A stretch of DNA of 64,000 nt, from positions 4,526,001-4,590,000 of the forward strand of contig NZ_CP109027.1 of the NCBI RefSeq assembly GCF_036226885.1, read 5' to 3'. Both the position numbers and the translations under genes were made by a program. Below are positions 32,890-41,635 of the stretch, piece by piece; within the stretch, counting starts at the first letter, position 1, and each line of letters opens with the position of its first letter. The DNA comes from Streptomyces sp. NBC_00663. GTDB lineage: Bacteria > Actinomycetota > Actinomycetes > Streptomycetales > Streptomycetaceae. The notes beneath the pieces were generated by a model. It ran no database searches and was not told the DNA's origin. It saw nothing but the letters and a program-made list of their open reading frames with translations.

Positions 32890-32923
32890 GAGGGCCCTGC
32901 CGACCCATGTCGGCAGGGCCCTC
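32890..32923. terminator. Second strong hairpin
   Basis: A perfect 15-bp stem, GAGGGCCCTGCCGAC with GTCGGCAGGGCCCTC, and a four-base CCAT loop lie 10 bases after the first hairpin. Together they form a tandem terminator at the end of the cold-shock operon. Confidence 0.7.
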
Positions 32924-32995
32924 ACGGCTGTTCACGGCGACTTCGATACCCATCGTCGCAGGTCACAGGATATGTGCTCCCTCAGACAGGTGAAA

Positions 32996-33015
32996 TCTAC
33001 TCTTGCCAGAGTAGA
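32996..33015. promoter_or_regulatory. Inverted repeat overlapping a -35 hexamer (candidate operator)
   Basis: TCTACTC and GAGTAGA form 7-bp arms around TTGCCA. The right arm overlaps the TAGACA -35 element. The MerR-type gene downstream is an obvious candidate binder, but this is unproven. Confidence 0.45.
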
Positions 33016-33040
33016 CATTGGGCTCTGTCGCGGTTAGCCT
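33012..33040 (+). promoter_or_regulatory. Promoter with 17-bp spacing
   Basis: TAGACA (33012-33017), 17 bases, TAGCCT (33035-33040). It would start transcription near 33047 and read either a short RNA ending at 33365 or a 340-base leader of the MerR gene. Confidence 0.5.
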
Positions 33041-33046
33041 TTTCTT

Positions 33047-33365
33047 CGTCAACACAGGTCGAACGAGACCCGCCAGACACGAACTGGCGGGTCGCAGTAC
33101 CCGAAGTTCGTAGACGCAGTGCATGTCAGGTTCAAGAGAAGGACGGAGGACGCAGACGCCATCAGGATCGCCCGGCCCGGGACGCACTCGGCCGGGTACC
33201 GCAAGACCCCGGATTGGAAGGTGGTCCCCGGTCACGCAGCCGCGATCCCCGCACCCCCCTTTCTGTAGGGCTGGTAGCGGAAACAGAAGGTCGGCAGAGC
33301 AGTAGGGCCGACGGATGGTGTTGAATTTCCTTCGGGGCCCTGGTGCCGTACGGCGCCAGGGCCCC
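33047..33365 (+). ncRNA. Candidate structured RNA or long leader upstream of the MerR gene
   Basis: The interval starts at a well-spaced promoter and ends in a terminator-grade hairpin (33334-33365). It holds a perfect 10-bp hairpin GACCCGCCAG/CTGGCGGGTC near 33069-33095 and no convincing reading frame. It may be an independent small RNA or an attenuating leader, since the MerR start is only 26 bases beyond the hairpin. The family is not recognised. Confidence 0.4.
33334..33365 (+). terminator. Near-perfect 15-bp hairpin before the MerR gene
   Basis: Positions 33334-33348 pair with 33351-33365 (one G-T pair) around TA, starting GGGGCCCTGG. No T-run follows. It would end the 33047 transcript or attenuate the MerR gene. 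Confidence 0.55.
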
Positions 33366-33390
33366 TCGACGCGTTGCACAACGAGGTGAC

Positions 33391-33744
33391 ATGACAGCAG
33401 ACAACCCCCTCAGTGATCGTCTGGACGACGATGACTACCCCGCGTACACCATGGGGCGGGCCGCCGAGATGCTCGGCGCCACCCCGGCTTTCCTCCGAGC
33501 TCTCGGTGAGGCTCGTCTGATCACTCCGCTGCGCTCGGAGGGCGGGCACCGCCGGTACTCCCGCTACCAACTGCGGATCGCCGCGCGCGCCCGCGAGCTC
33601 GTCGACCGGGGCACCCCGATCGAGGCCGCGTGCCGCATCGTCATCCTTGAGGACCAGCTTGAGGAAGCTCAGCGCATCAACGCCGAGTACCGCCGGCATG
33701 CCGAGCAGGAAGCGCCCGACGCCTCCTCTCGCGCTTCCGGCTGA
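33391..33744 (+). CDS. MerR-family transcriptional regulator, short form
   Basis: The product is 117 residues from ATG 33391 behind GAGGTGAC. Residues 18-85 carry the MerR winged helix: YTMGRAAEMLGATPAFLRAL and the wing RSEGGHRRYSRYQL. The C-terminal 35 residues are a coiled-coil dimerisation helix (LEDQLEEAQRINAEYRRHAE) with no effector domain or metal-binding cysteines. It may bind the inverted repeat at 32996-33015 and regulate its own leader and the adjoining cold-shock genes; this is inference. Confidence 0.85.
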   Translation: MTADNPLSDRLDDDDYPAYTMGRAAEMLGATPAFLRALGEARLITPLRSEGGHRRYSRYQLRIAARARELVDRGTPIEAACRIVILEDQLEEAQRINAEYRRHAEQEAPDASSRASG

Positions 33745-33778
33745 TCACGCGCTCAGCGATCAGCCGCCACTTCGGCTG

Positions 33779-34510
33779 TTACCAGCCGGCGGCGTCGCTC
33801 AGCTCCTGCTGCCAGTACGTGACCTTGATCGAGTCGTCGATGTAGGTGCCCTTGGCGGGCAGCGACGGGTGGGCGGCGGTGCCGACGCTCTCGCTCATGG
33901 AGCGGCCGTAGAAGTAGACGGCCAGGGACTTCGCGGTGCGGCCGTTCGAGGCGCTGCCATCGCCGGCGGACAGGCTGATGGCCGCGTATCCGGACTGGCC
34001 GGGCTCCAGCGTGACGACGGCCTGCGGCTGCGAGTCCTCGATGACCGGCGGCTCGGACTGGGCGTCGGCGAACTGGACGCTCGGGTAGCCGTAGAGGAAG
34101 CAGGTCTTGCTGCCGGTGTTGGTCACCGTGAGCAGCATGTGGTTCACGGGGCGGCTCATCGAGGTCGCGACCGTCTTGGTGTTGGACCCCTCGCAGGTGA
34201 CCGGCGTGCCGGACGAGCCCGAGGAGCCCGACGTGTTGGGTGCCTTCGACGCGGAGGCGTTGGACCCGGTGGAGGACTTCCCGCCGGAGGAGCCCGTAGA
34301 ACCCGTGGATCCCGTGGAACCCGTAGAACCTGCGGAGCCTGTGGAGCCCGTCGACGCCGCGGTCGGTGAGGGGCTCGTGGAGGTGGTCGCCGCCGCACCC
34401 TCGTCTTGGGCGCCCGATCCGTCGTTGCACGCGGTCAGGGAGAGCGCGGCGAGAACGGTGGTCGCGGCTGCGGCTGCGAGACGGGTGCGGGGGGTACGGA
34501 CGTTGGACAT
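33779..34510 (-). CDS. DUF4232 lipoprotein with Ser-Gly-Thr linker
   Basis: The product is 243 residues, starting at ATG 34510 (MSNVRTPRTR). A lipoprotein signal ends LSLTAC with Cys near residue 26. Residues 35-105 are a low-complexity Ser/Thr/Gly linker containing tandem GST and GSTGSTGST units, encoded by imperfect 9-bp DNA repeats that may vary in number. Residues 108-243 form the DUF4232 domain (TVTNTGSKTCFLYGYPSVQF, LEPGQSGYAAISL, paired Cys at TCEG and TCFL). An actinobacterial cell-surface family of unknown role; an immunoglobulin-like fold is likely. Confidence 0.82.
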   Translation of the reverse strand: MSNVRTPRTRLAAAAATTVLAALSLTACNDGSGAQDEGAAATTSTSPSPTAASTGSTGSAGSTGSTGSTGSTGSSGGKSSTGSNASASKAPNTSGSSGSSGTPVTCEGSNTKTVATSMSRPVNHMLLTVTNTGSKTCFLYGYPSVQFADAQSEPPVIEDSQPQAVVTLEPGQSGYAAISLSAGDGSASNGRTAKSLAVYFYGRSMSESVGTAAHPSLPAKGTYIDDSIKVTYWQQELSDAAGW

Positions 34511-34719
34511 GTAGCTGAGCCCCTTCGGTGTTCGGGTGTCGGTGGTGATCCGATGACCGAAGCCTGTGGGGTGATCCGTCCCGACCACCACGCCCAGCGG
34601 AGTTTTCGGGACGCTGGAACGCTGGAACACCCTCTGACCTGGGAGAACACGGCTGCCCTGGAAGGGCGGACGGGACGCGGGGACCGGCACCCGGCCGGTC
34701 CCCGGCGGGGCGGACGGGG

Positions 34720-34935
34720 TCAGCGGACGTCCACGTAGCCCCAGTCCGCGCGGGAGAGCTTGCCCGTGACGGTGAGGGTCTTGCCCTTGGCGATCGGCTC
34801 CGGGCAGGTCGACGTGGTCCGTGTCGCCGGTGGCCGGCCAGGTGCCGTAAGCACGGCGTCGGGGCTGTCGTACCCACCCGCTTGCCGCCTTTGAACGTGC
34901 CCACGGTCTTGACGGCTGCGGGTCGGGGCCGCGAA
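34720..34935 (-). pseudogene. Decayed fragment of an exported Ig-like 'KGKTxTVTGKLSRA' protein
   Basis: The minus strand encodes CPEPIAKGKTLTVTGKLSRA then DWGYVDVR and TGA (34722-34720). Upstream, KTVGTFKGGKRVG lies in another frame and YDSPDAVLTAPG in the first, so at least one frameshift is needed. The motif EPIxKGKTLTVTGKLSRADW is one I recall in Streptomyces secreted calcium-binding or Ig-like proteins. No start, signal peptide or complete domain remains, and its 5' part is abutted by the divergent FAD gene. Confidence 0.45.
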
Positions 34936-34962
34936 CGGTCTCGTGAGGGGGCGGCCCGAGGC

Positions 34963-36969
34963 ATGGCCACAGACTTTCGCATTCAGGTGAATCGCGCCAG
35001 GAAGATCACTTTCGGCGACCTACTATCCCGTTTCGTGACACATGGGCAGCCGCGGAGAGCGGCCGACGTAGTCGTCCTCGGCGCCGGGCCGGCCGGGCTT
35101 GTGCTCGGCAATCTTCTTCAGGACAGCGGGATCGACTGCGTCGTTCTGGAGCGGGCCGGGCGCGCGCACGTGCAGGCGCGGGCGCGGGCCGGGTTCCTGG
35201 CCGCGCACACCGTACGGATCCTGGAGCGGCACGGGCTGGCCGAGGGGCTGCTCCGGTACGGGCGGGCCCACAGCACGTGTGAGTTCCGCACCGAGGACGG
35301 GCGGTTCCGGCTGGACTACGGCGGGCTCGGGCTCGGGGAGCGGCACACCGTCTATCCCCAGCAGCTGCTGGTCGGCGATCTGCTGACGCGGTTCCTGGCC
35401 GTCGGCGGGCGGGTCGAGTTCGGTACCGAGGCGGTCGCCGTCCTCGACGCCGACACTGGTCGGCCCTCGGTGACCGTGCGGGAGGCGGACGGCCGGCCCA
35501 GCCGGTGGCAGGCACGGTATGTCGCCGGGTGCGACGGGCGGCACGGTGCGGCTCGGCGGTCGCTGCCGACCGGTTCCGTACGCCGGTACGGCGGCGATCA
35601 CGGTGTGACCTGGCTGGGACTGCTCGCCGAGGCGCCGCCCAGCGTGGACGCCGTCGGATACGCGGCGCACGAGCGCGGGTTCGCCGGGCACATGGCGCGG
35701 ACCAGCGACATCACCCGCTACTACGTGCAGTGCGAGCGCGGCACCCCGGCCGACGCCTGGTCCGAGGGGCTGTGCGCGAGCTTCGCGCGGTACGGGGCCA
35801 CGCCGGACGGCGGTGGGTACAACCCGCACGAGAACGGCACGGTCCTCTACTTCGGCGTGCCCGTCGAGGCGAAGGTGGCCTGTCGGAGGGTGGAGTTGTA
35901 CGTTCCCGGCGACCATCGGGACGTGCTGGCCGACCATCTCGACGAGTATCGCCTCCGGCAACCCGCGGAAACGCTCCTTCGGTTGCTGACCGGGGCGTGG
36001 ACCACGCAGGCGCTGGCCACGTTCGCCCAGCTGCGGGTCGCCGACGCGATGGACGGCGAACACGGTGTCGGTGTCGAGGAGTTGGCGCGGCGGGTCGGCG
36101 CGCGGCCGGGGAACCTGGCGACGCTGTTGCGGTATCTGGTGATGGTGGGGGTGGTGGCGGAGGGGCATGACGGTTTCCGGCTCACCGCTTCGGGCGCTCT
36201 GCTGCGGGCGGATGTCCCGGATTCGATGCGGGCGCTGGCGCTGATGTACGGCGGGCCGTTCTACCGGTCCTTCGGGGAGCTCGGGCACACCGTGCGCACG
36301 GGGGAGGTCGCCTTCGAGCACCTCTTCGGCGAGAACCACTTCGACCACTTCGCCCGTGACCCCCGTCTCGCGGAGCTCTTCGACCAGTCCATGGCCGCCG
36401 GATCCGCCATGTTCGACCCGGTCCCCGCCCACCCGGTGCTCACCGCGGCGGCCGAGGCGCCCGGCGGGGCCACGGTGGTCGATGTCGCGGGCGGCAACGG
36501 GGAGTTGCTCAGGCGTATCCTCGCCGCGCACCCGCGCCTGAACGGGCTCCTGCTGGAGCGCCCGCACGCCGTGGAGGCGGCCCGGCGCCGCCTCCACGAA
36601 ACCGGTCTCGCCGCTCGATGCGCCTTCCTCGCCGGTGACTTCGCGGACGTACCGGCGGGCGGTGACGTGTACGTCCTGTCGCGCGTCCTGCACGACTGGG
36701 ACGACGAGCGCTGCGCCGGGATCCTGCGGCACTGCGCCCGTGCGATGCCGGACCACGCCGATCTGCTGGTCGTCGAACGCGTGCTGCCCCGCGACGGTTC
36801 GGTGTCCCTGGCCACCGCCTGGGACCTGCACATGATGTGCAACGTCGGCGGGCGGGAACGCCATGCCGACCACTACGCCCGCCTGTTCGCGGACGCGGGC
36901 CTCAGCCTGGTGGGCCTCGCCCCGCTGCCGCTGGACGGCAGTGTGCTGCACGTGAGGAAGGCTCGGTAG
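34963..36969 (+). CDS. FAD monooxygenase (PobA-like) fused to a SAM O-methyltransferase
   Basis: The product is 668 residues from ATG 34963; GTG 35035 is a possible later start. Residues 33-280 match 4-hydroxybenzoate-3-monooxygenase-type flavoenzymes: GAGPAGLVLGN (40-50), ARAGFLAAHTVRILE, and a DG motif GCDGRHGAARR (189-199). The second FAD-binding GD motif and substrate domain are missing. From about 325 to the end it is an O-methyltransferase with dimerisation helices, SAM loop VVDVAGGNGE (505-514) and LHDWDDE near 576. The joint looks like a deletion fusing a truncated hydroxylase to a methyltransferase, so hydroxylase activity is doubtful. No biosynthetic neighbours identify a substrate. 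Confidence 0.8.
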   Translation: MATDFRIQVNRARKITFGDLLSRFVTHGQPRRAADVVVLGAGPAGLVLGNLLQDSGIDCVVLERAGRAHVQARARAGFLAAHTVRILERHGLAEGLLRYGRAHSTCEFRTEDGRFRLDYGGLGLGERHTVYPQQLLVGDLLTRFLAVGGRVEFGTEAVAVLDADTGRPSVTVREADGRPSRWQARYVAGCDGRHGAARRSLPTGSVRRYGGDHGVTWLGLLAEAPPSVDAVGYAAHERGFAGHMARTSDITRYYVQCERGTPADAWSEGLCASFARYGATPDGGGYNPHENGTVLYFGVPVEAKVACRRVELYVPGDHRDVLADHLDEYRLRQPAETLLRLLTGAWTTQALATFAQLRVADAMDGEHGVGVEELARRVGARPGNLATLLRYLVMVGVVAEGHDGFRLTASGALLRADVPDSMRALALMYGGPFYRSFGELGHTVRTGEVAFEHLFGENHFDHFARDPRLAELFDQSMAAGSAMFDPVPAHPVLTAAAEAPGGATVVDVAGGNGELLRRILAAHPRLNGLLLERPHAVEAARRRLHETGLAARCAFLAGDFADVPAGGDVYVLSRVLHDWDDERCAGILRHCARAMPDHADLLVVERVLPRDGSVSLATAWDLHMMCNVGGRERHADHYARLFADAGLSLVGLAPLPLDGSVLHVRKAR

Positions 36970-37093
36970 CGCCGCGGTTGTCCGTGAACTCCCCCGGAAT
37001 TGTCCGTGATCGGTAACGGACGGAGCCCGGGACCGCGGTTCCTCGTCCTGCCATGCGAAGGTCGGCGAGGAACTGCGGGAGAGTGGGGCGGAC

Positions 37094-37861
37094 ATGGCGC
37101 GGCACGGTGCTGGGCGGGGCTGGTACGGCAAGGTCATCGGGGCGGCGCTCGGCGTGACGGTGCTGGCCACCGGCGCCTCGATGTGGACCGCGCAGGCCGG
37201 TGCCGTGGACTCGTCGCCGAAGGCGGGCGCGTCCGCCAAGCCGGCCGCCGTGAAGCCGGTGGACGTGACCATCGTGCACGCCTCCGACAAGGGGGCGCGC
37301 GGCGTCAACATCACCATCGACGACGGACCCGACCCCGTGTGGACCCCGCAGGTCCTCGACGTGCTCGCCGAGTACGGGGTCAAGGCCACGTTCTGCATGG
37401 TGGGGACGCAGGCGCAGGCCCACCCGGAGCTGGTGAAGCAGGTCGTCGCGGCCGGGCACCGGCTGTGCGACCACTCGGTGTCGCACGACACCACCATGGA
37501 CAAGAAGTCCGAGGCCTACCAGTCCCAGCAGATACTCGACGCCGAACGCATGATCACCGAGGCGTCGGGCGGTGTACGCCCTCTGTACTACCGGGCCCCC
37601 GGCGGCGCCTTCACCCCGTACAGCCGCAAGCTCGCCGCCTCCCACGGCATGCGCCCCCTCGGCTGGAACGTGGACACCAAGGACTTCGAGCGCCCGGGCA
37701 CCGCCGCCATCGTCACCACCGTCCAGCAGGAGATCCCCAACGGTCCCACCCTCCTCTTCCACGACGCCGGCGGCGACCGCTCCCAGACGGTGGAGGCCCT
37801 GCGCCAGGTCCTGCCCTGGCTGAAGGAGCAGGGGTACAGCTTCGGGTTCCCGGTGCGCTGA
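37094..37861 (+). CDS. Secreted polysaccharide deacetylase (NodB-type, CE4)
   Basis: The product is 255 residues starting at ATG 37094 behind GGAGAG. An N-terminal hydrophobic signal or anchor (residues ~12-35) precedes a 20-residue Ala/Lys linker. CE4 motifs: motif 1 NITIDDGPDPVW (metal Asp), motif 2 CDHSVSHDTTMD (two metal His), motif 3 YRAPGGAFTPYS, motif 4 GWNVDTKDFERPG and motif 5 LLFHDAGGDR. It is a metal-dependent N- or O-deacetylase acting outside the cell on chitin- or peptidoglycan-like polymers. Encoded alone. Confidence 0.92.
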   Translation: MARHGAGRGWYGKVIGAALGVTVLATGASMWTAQAGAVDSSPKAGASAKPAAVKPVDVTIVHASDKGARGVNITIDDGPDPVWTPQVLDVLAEYGVKATFCMVGTQAQAHPELVKQVVAAGHRLCDHSVSHDTTMDKKSEAYQSQQILDAERMITEASGGVRPLYYRAPGGAFTPYSRKLAASHGMRPLGWNVDTKDFERPGTAAIVTTVQQEIPNGPTLLFHDAGGDRSQTVEALRQVLPWLKEQGYSFGFPVR

Positions 37862-37932
37862 ACCCCTTACGGAGTCATGACGTCCCCGCGCGCTCCCAAG
37901 GTGGCGAGGCGGTCCGGCCCTAGCGTGGCCTC

Positions 37933-38961
37933 ATGCGTGTACTGGTCACCGGCGGTGCCGGGTTCATCGGGTCCCAGGTCGTCGAGGCGCTGGGCGGGCG
38001 CGGGCATGAGGCCGTCGTGTACGACGTCCGGTCCGATCCGCGGGAGGACGTGCGGGACCCCGAAGCCGTCCGGCGGGCGCTGCGCGGCATCGACGCCGTC
38101 TGTCATCAGGCGGCCATGGTCGGGCTCGGCAACGGGGTCGCCGACGCCGCCGAGTACGTGGCGCACAACGACCTCGGTACCGCCGTGCTGGTCGCCGCCA
38201 TGGCGGAGGCGGGGGTGCGGCGGCTGGTGCTGGCCGGGTCGATGGTCGTGTACGGGGAGGGGCGGTACGCGTGTGCGCGGGACGGCGTCGTGCGCCCGGG
38301 GCCGCGGGCCGTCGAGGATCTCGACGCGGGGCGGTTCGAGCCGGTCTGCCCGGTGTGCGGGGCGGAGCTCTCCCCCGGTCTGATCGGTGAGGACGCGCCC
38401 GTCGATCCGCGGAACGTGTACGCCACCACCAAGCTCGCCCAGGAGCATCTGGCCGCCGCCTGGGCCCGGTGCACGGGTGGGTCGGCACTCGCCCTGCGGT
38501 ATCACAACGTGTACGGGCCGGGGATGCCGCGCGATACGCCGTACGCCGGCGTCGCCTCCTTCTTCCGGTCCGCGCTCGCCCGGGGTGAGGCGCCCCGGGT
38601 GTTCGAGGACGGGCGGCAGCGGCGGGACTTCGTGCATGTGCGGGACGTGGCCGCGGCCAACGCCTTGGCGCTGGAGGCGGGTTCGGGTTCCGGGGCGCTC
38701 ACCGCGTACAACGTCGGCAGCGGTGAGCCGCACACCGTCGGGGAGATGGCCCGGGCGCTCGCCGACGCCTACGGCGGGCCCGCGCCGGTCGTCACCGGGG
38801 AGTACCGGCTGGGGGACGTACGGCACATCACCGCCGACTCGGCGCGGCTGCGGGCCGAGCTGGGGTGGAAGGCCGAGGTCGGGTTCGCGGACGGGATGAC
38901 GGAGTTCGCGCGGGCCGGAATGCGCGGCGGGCAATCCGAGGGCGGGGCGGGCGCCGTATAA
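37933..38961 (+). CDS. NAD-dependent epimerase/dehydratase (extended SDR)
   Basis: The product is 342 residues from ATG 37933. Extended SDR: NAD-binding VTGGAGFIGSQVV, Ser in AGSMVVYGEG, catalytic YxxxK in NVYATTKLAQEH, and a sugar-nucleotide region (HNVYGPGMPRDTPYAG, DFVHVRDVAAAN). A region between strands 5 and 6 includes PVCPVCGAEL (CxxC), an insertion seen in some UDP-glucose 4-epimerase relatives. It likely interconverts a nucleotide sugar; substrate unassigned. It follows the deacetylase by 71 bp and may share its transcript. Confidence 0.85.
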   Translation: MRVLVTGGAGFIGSQVVEALGGRGHEAVVYDVRSDPREDVRDPEAVRRALRGIDAVCHQAAMVGLGNGVADAAEYVAHNDLGTAVLVAAMAEAGVRRLVLAGSMVVYGEGRYACARDGVVRPGPRAVEDLDAGRFEPVCPVCGAELSPGLIGEDAPVDPRNVYATTKLAQEHLAAAWARCTGGSALALRYHNVYGPGMPRDTPYAGVASFFRSALARGEAPRVFEDGRQRRDFVHVRDVAAANALALEAGSGSGALTAYNVGSGEPHTVGEMARALADAYGGPAPVVTGEYRLGDVRHITADSARLRAELGWKAEVGFADGMTEFARAGMRGGQSEGGAGAV

Positions 38962-38994
38962 GAGGGGGTCACGAGGCCGGTGGTGCTGCCCGTT

Positions 38995-40110
38995 TCAGGA
39001 AGCGGCAGCGGGCAGCACCACCTCGAAGCGGCAGCCACCCGGGATGTTGTGTACGCTCGCCCGCCCCTGGTGGGCTTCCACGATCCCCCGGACGATGGCG
39101 AGGCCCAGGCCCGCGCCCGCCGGAGGGGTACGGGCGTGGCTGCCGCGCCAGCCGGTGTCGAAGACGCGGGGCAGGTCCTCCTCGGGGATGCCCCCGCAGC
39201 CGTCCGTGACGGACAGCACGACCGCCCCGCCGGCGCCGCGCTCGGCGGCCACCGCCACCGTTCCGTCGGCCGGGGTCCGGCGGATGGCGTTGACCAGCAG
39301 ATTGCCGAGGACCCGGCTCATCTCCTTGCCGTCCACCTCCACCGGCACCGGCTCGACCCGGCCGCCCACCAGTCGTACGCCCAGCTCCCGGGCGAGCGGA
39401 TCGGCGCCCGCGAGCGCGTCGCCGACCAGGTCGTAGAGGGAGATACGGGTGTACGACAGCGGGAGTGTGCCCGCGTGGATGCGGGAGAGCTCGAAGAGGT
39501 CGCCGACCATGTCGTTGAGGCGTTCGACCTCGGTGCGGATCTGGCGGAGGTAGCGGGCGGGGTCGGCGGCGACGCCGTCCTCCAGCGCCTCCGACATGGC
39601 GCGCAGTCCGGCCAGCGGGGTGCGCAGGTCGTGCGAGATCCAGGCGACCAGTTCACGCCGAGAGGTCTCCAACGCTCGCTCCCGCTCCCTGGATTCGGCG
39701 AGCTTGGCGCTGGTGGCCGCCAACTCACGGCTCAGCGACTCGAGTTCGGCGGTGGCGGGGACCGCGGGGGCGGCGAAATTGCCGCCGTCTCCGAACGAGC
39801 GCGCGGCCACGGTGAGTTCGCGACTGCGCGCGACGACCCAGCGGCCCAGCAGCAGCGCCGTGGCCAGCGACACCACGGCCGCCATCGCCACGACCGTGGT
39901 GACGACGGTGAGATCGTGCGGGGACAGGAACATCGCCCAGGCGACGGCGAGGGTGCCGGCCAGCATGGCGACCACGCCGACGGCGGCGACGACCGCCATG
40001 GACGCGGTCAGCGAGCGGCGCCGGACGACACGGAGCACGGCCGCTCCGGCGAGGCCCGTGGCGGCGGCGCCGACGAAGGCGTACACGGCGATGAGGAGGG
40101 TGTCACGCAT
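38995..40110 (-). CDS. Sensor histidine kinase
   Basis: The product is 371 residues from ATG 40110; a GTG at 40116 overlapping the regulator's stop is an equal alternative. It has three to four membrane helices in residues 1-92 with almost no extracellular loop, a HAMP-like linker, the HisKA box AWISHDLRTPL with H160, the N-box NLLVNAIRRTP, and ATP lid motifs TDGCGGIPEEDL and GAGLGLAIVRG. Autophosphorylates and transfers to the adjacent OmpR-type regulator. The small periplasmic part suggests sensing in or at the membrane. Translationally coupled downstream of the regulator. Confidence 0.93.
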   Translation of the reverse strand: MRDTLLIAVYAFVGAAATGLAGAAVLRVVRRRSLTASMAVVAAVGVVAMLAGTLAVAWAMFLSPHDLTVVTTVVAMAAVVSLATALLLGRWVVARSRELTVAARSFGDGGNFAAPAVPATAELESLSRELAATSAKLAESRERERALETSRRELVAWISHDLRTPLAGLRAMSEALEDGVAADPARYLRQIRTEVERLNDMVGDLFELSRIHAGTLPLSYTRISLYDLVGDALAGADPLARELGVRLVGGRVEPVPVEVDGKEMSRVLGNLLVNAIRRTPADGTVAVAAERGAGGAVVLSVTDGCGGIPEEDLPRVFDTGWRGSHARTPPAGAGLGLAIVRGIVEAHQGRASVHNIPGGCRFEVVLPAAAS

Positions 40111-40112
40111 GC

Positions 40113-40820
<708 letters not shown>

Positions 40821-40942
40821 GCCTCCAGCCTGGCACCGGGCACCCTCCGATGCCGTACCCGAGCGGCCCCGGGTGGCCGATGTCCGCGTTTCGTAAGGAG
40901 CGGGAGTCCGATATGCCTGATTCTCGTTCGTAGGGTGAAACC

Positions 40943-41635
40943 GTGACGACGACACCTTCCGACGTCGACGTGGTGCTCCCCTGCCTGAACGAGGCCGAGG
41001 CCCTGCCCTGGGTGCTGGGCCGGATTCCGGCGGGCTGGCGCGCCCTCGTCGTCGACAACGGTTCCACCGACGGCTCCGCCGACCTCGCCCGCAGACTCGG
41101 CGCGACCGTCGTGCGGGAACCGCGCCGCGGCTTCGGCGCCGCCTGCCACGCCGGGCTGACCGCCGCCACCGCCGAGGTGGTCTGCTTCTGCGACTGCGAC
41201 GCCTCCCTCGACCCCGGGCTCCTGATCCCCTTCGTCCGCGAAGTCCTGGACGGCGAGGCCGACTTGGTGCTCGGCCGGCGCCGCCCGCAGGCCCGGGGCG
41301 CCTGGCCCCCGCACGCCCGCGCCGGCAACCTCGCCCTCGCCCGCATGCTGCGCCGCCGCACCGGACTGCGCCTGCACGACCTGGGCCCGCTCCGCGCCGC
41401 CCGCCGCGAGCCCCTGCTCGCCCTCGGCCTCAGCGACCGGCGCAGCGGCTACCCCCTCCAGATGGTGGTCCGCGCGGCCGACGCCGGCTGGCGGATCACC
41501 GAGCACGACGTCCCCTACCTGCCCCGCACCGGCGCCTCGAAGGTGACCGGCACCTGGCGCGGAACCTGGCAGGCGGTACGGGACATGAGCCGCGTCCTGG
41601 CCGAACCGCCGACCGTAGGGAGGGCCGTACGGTGA
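40943..41635 (+). CDS. Family 2 glycosyltransferase
   Basis: The product is 230 residues starting at GTG 40943. GT-A fold: DVDVVLPCLNEAEALPWVL, DNGSTDGSADLARRLGA, and a DxD-type CDCDASLDPG near residue 90 for metal/NDP-sugar binding, then YPLQMVVRAADAGWRITEHD. Single catalytic domain, no membrane segment. It probably transfers a sugar to a lipid or small molecule. GTGA overlap with the next gene and ATGA with the one after show a three-gene operon. Confidence 0.88.
   Translation: MTTTPSDVDVVLPCLNEAEALPWVLGRIPAGWRALVVDNGSTDGSADLARRLGATVVREPRRGFGAACHAGLTAATAEVVCFCDCDASLDPGLLIPFVREVLDGEADLVLGRRRPQARGAWPPHARAGNLALARMLRRRTGLRLHDLGPLRAARREPLLALGLSDRRSGYPLQMVVRAADAGWRITEHDVPYLPRTGASKVTGTWRGTWQAVRDMSRVLAEPPTVGRAVR

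Noticed and set aside
35023..37503. An 826-codon minus-strand open frame
   Set aside because: Antisense to the FAD/methyltransferase fusion and the deacetylase, both with clear motifs.
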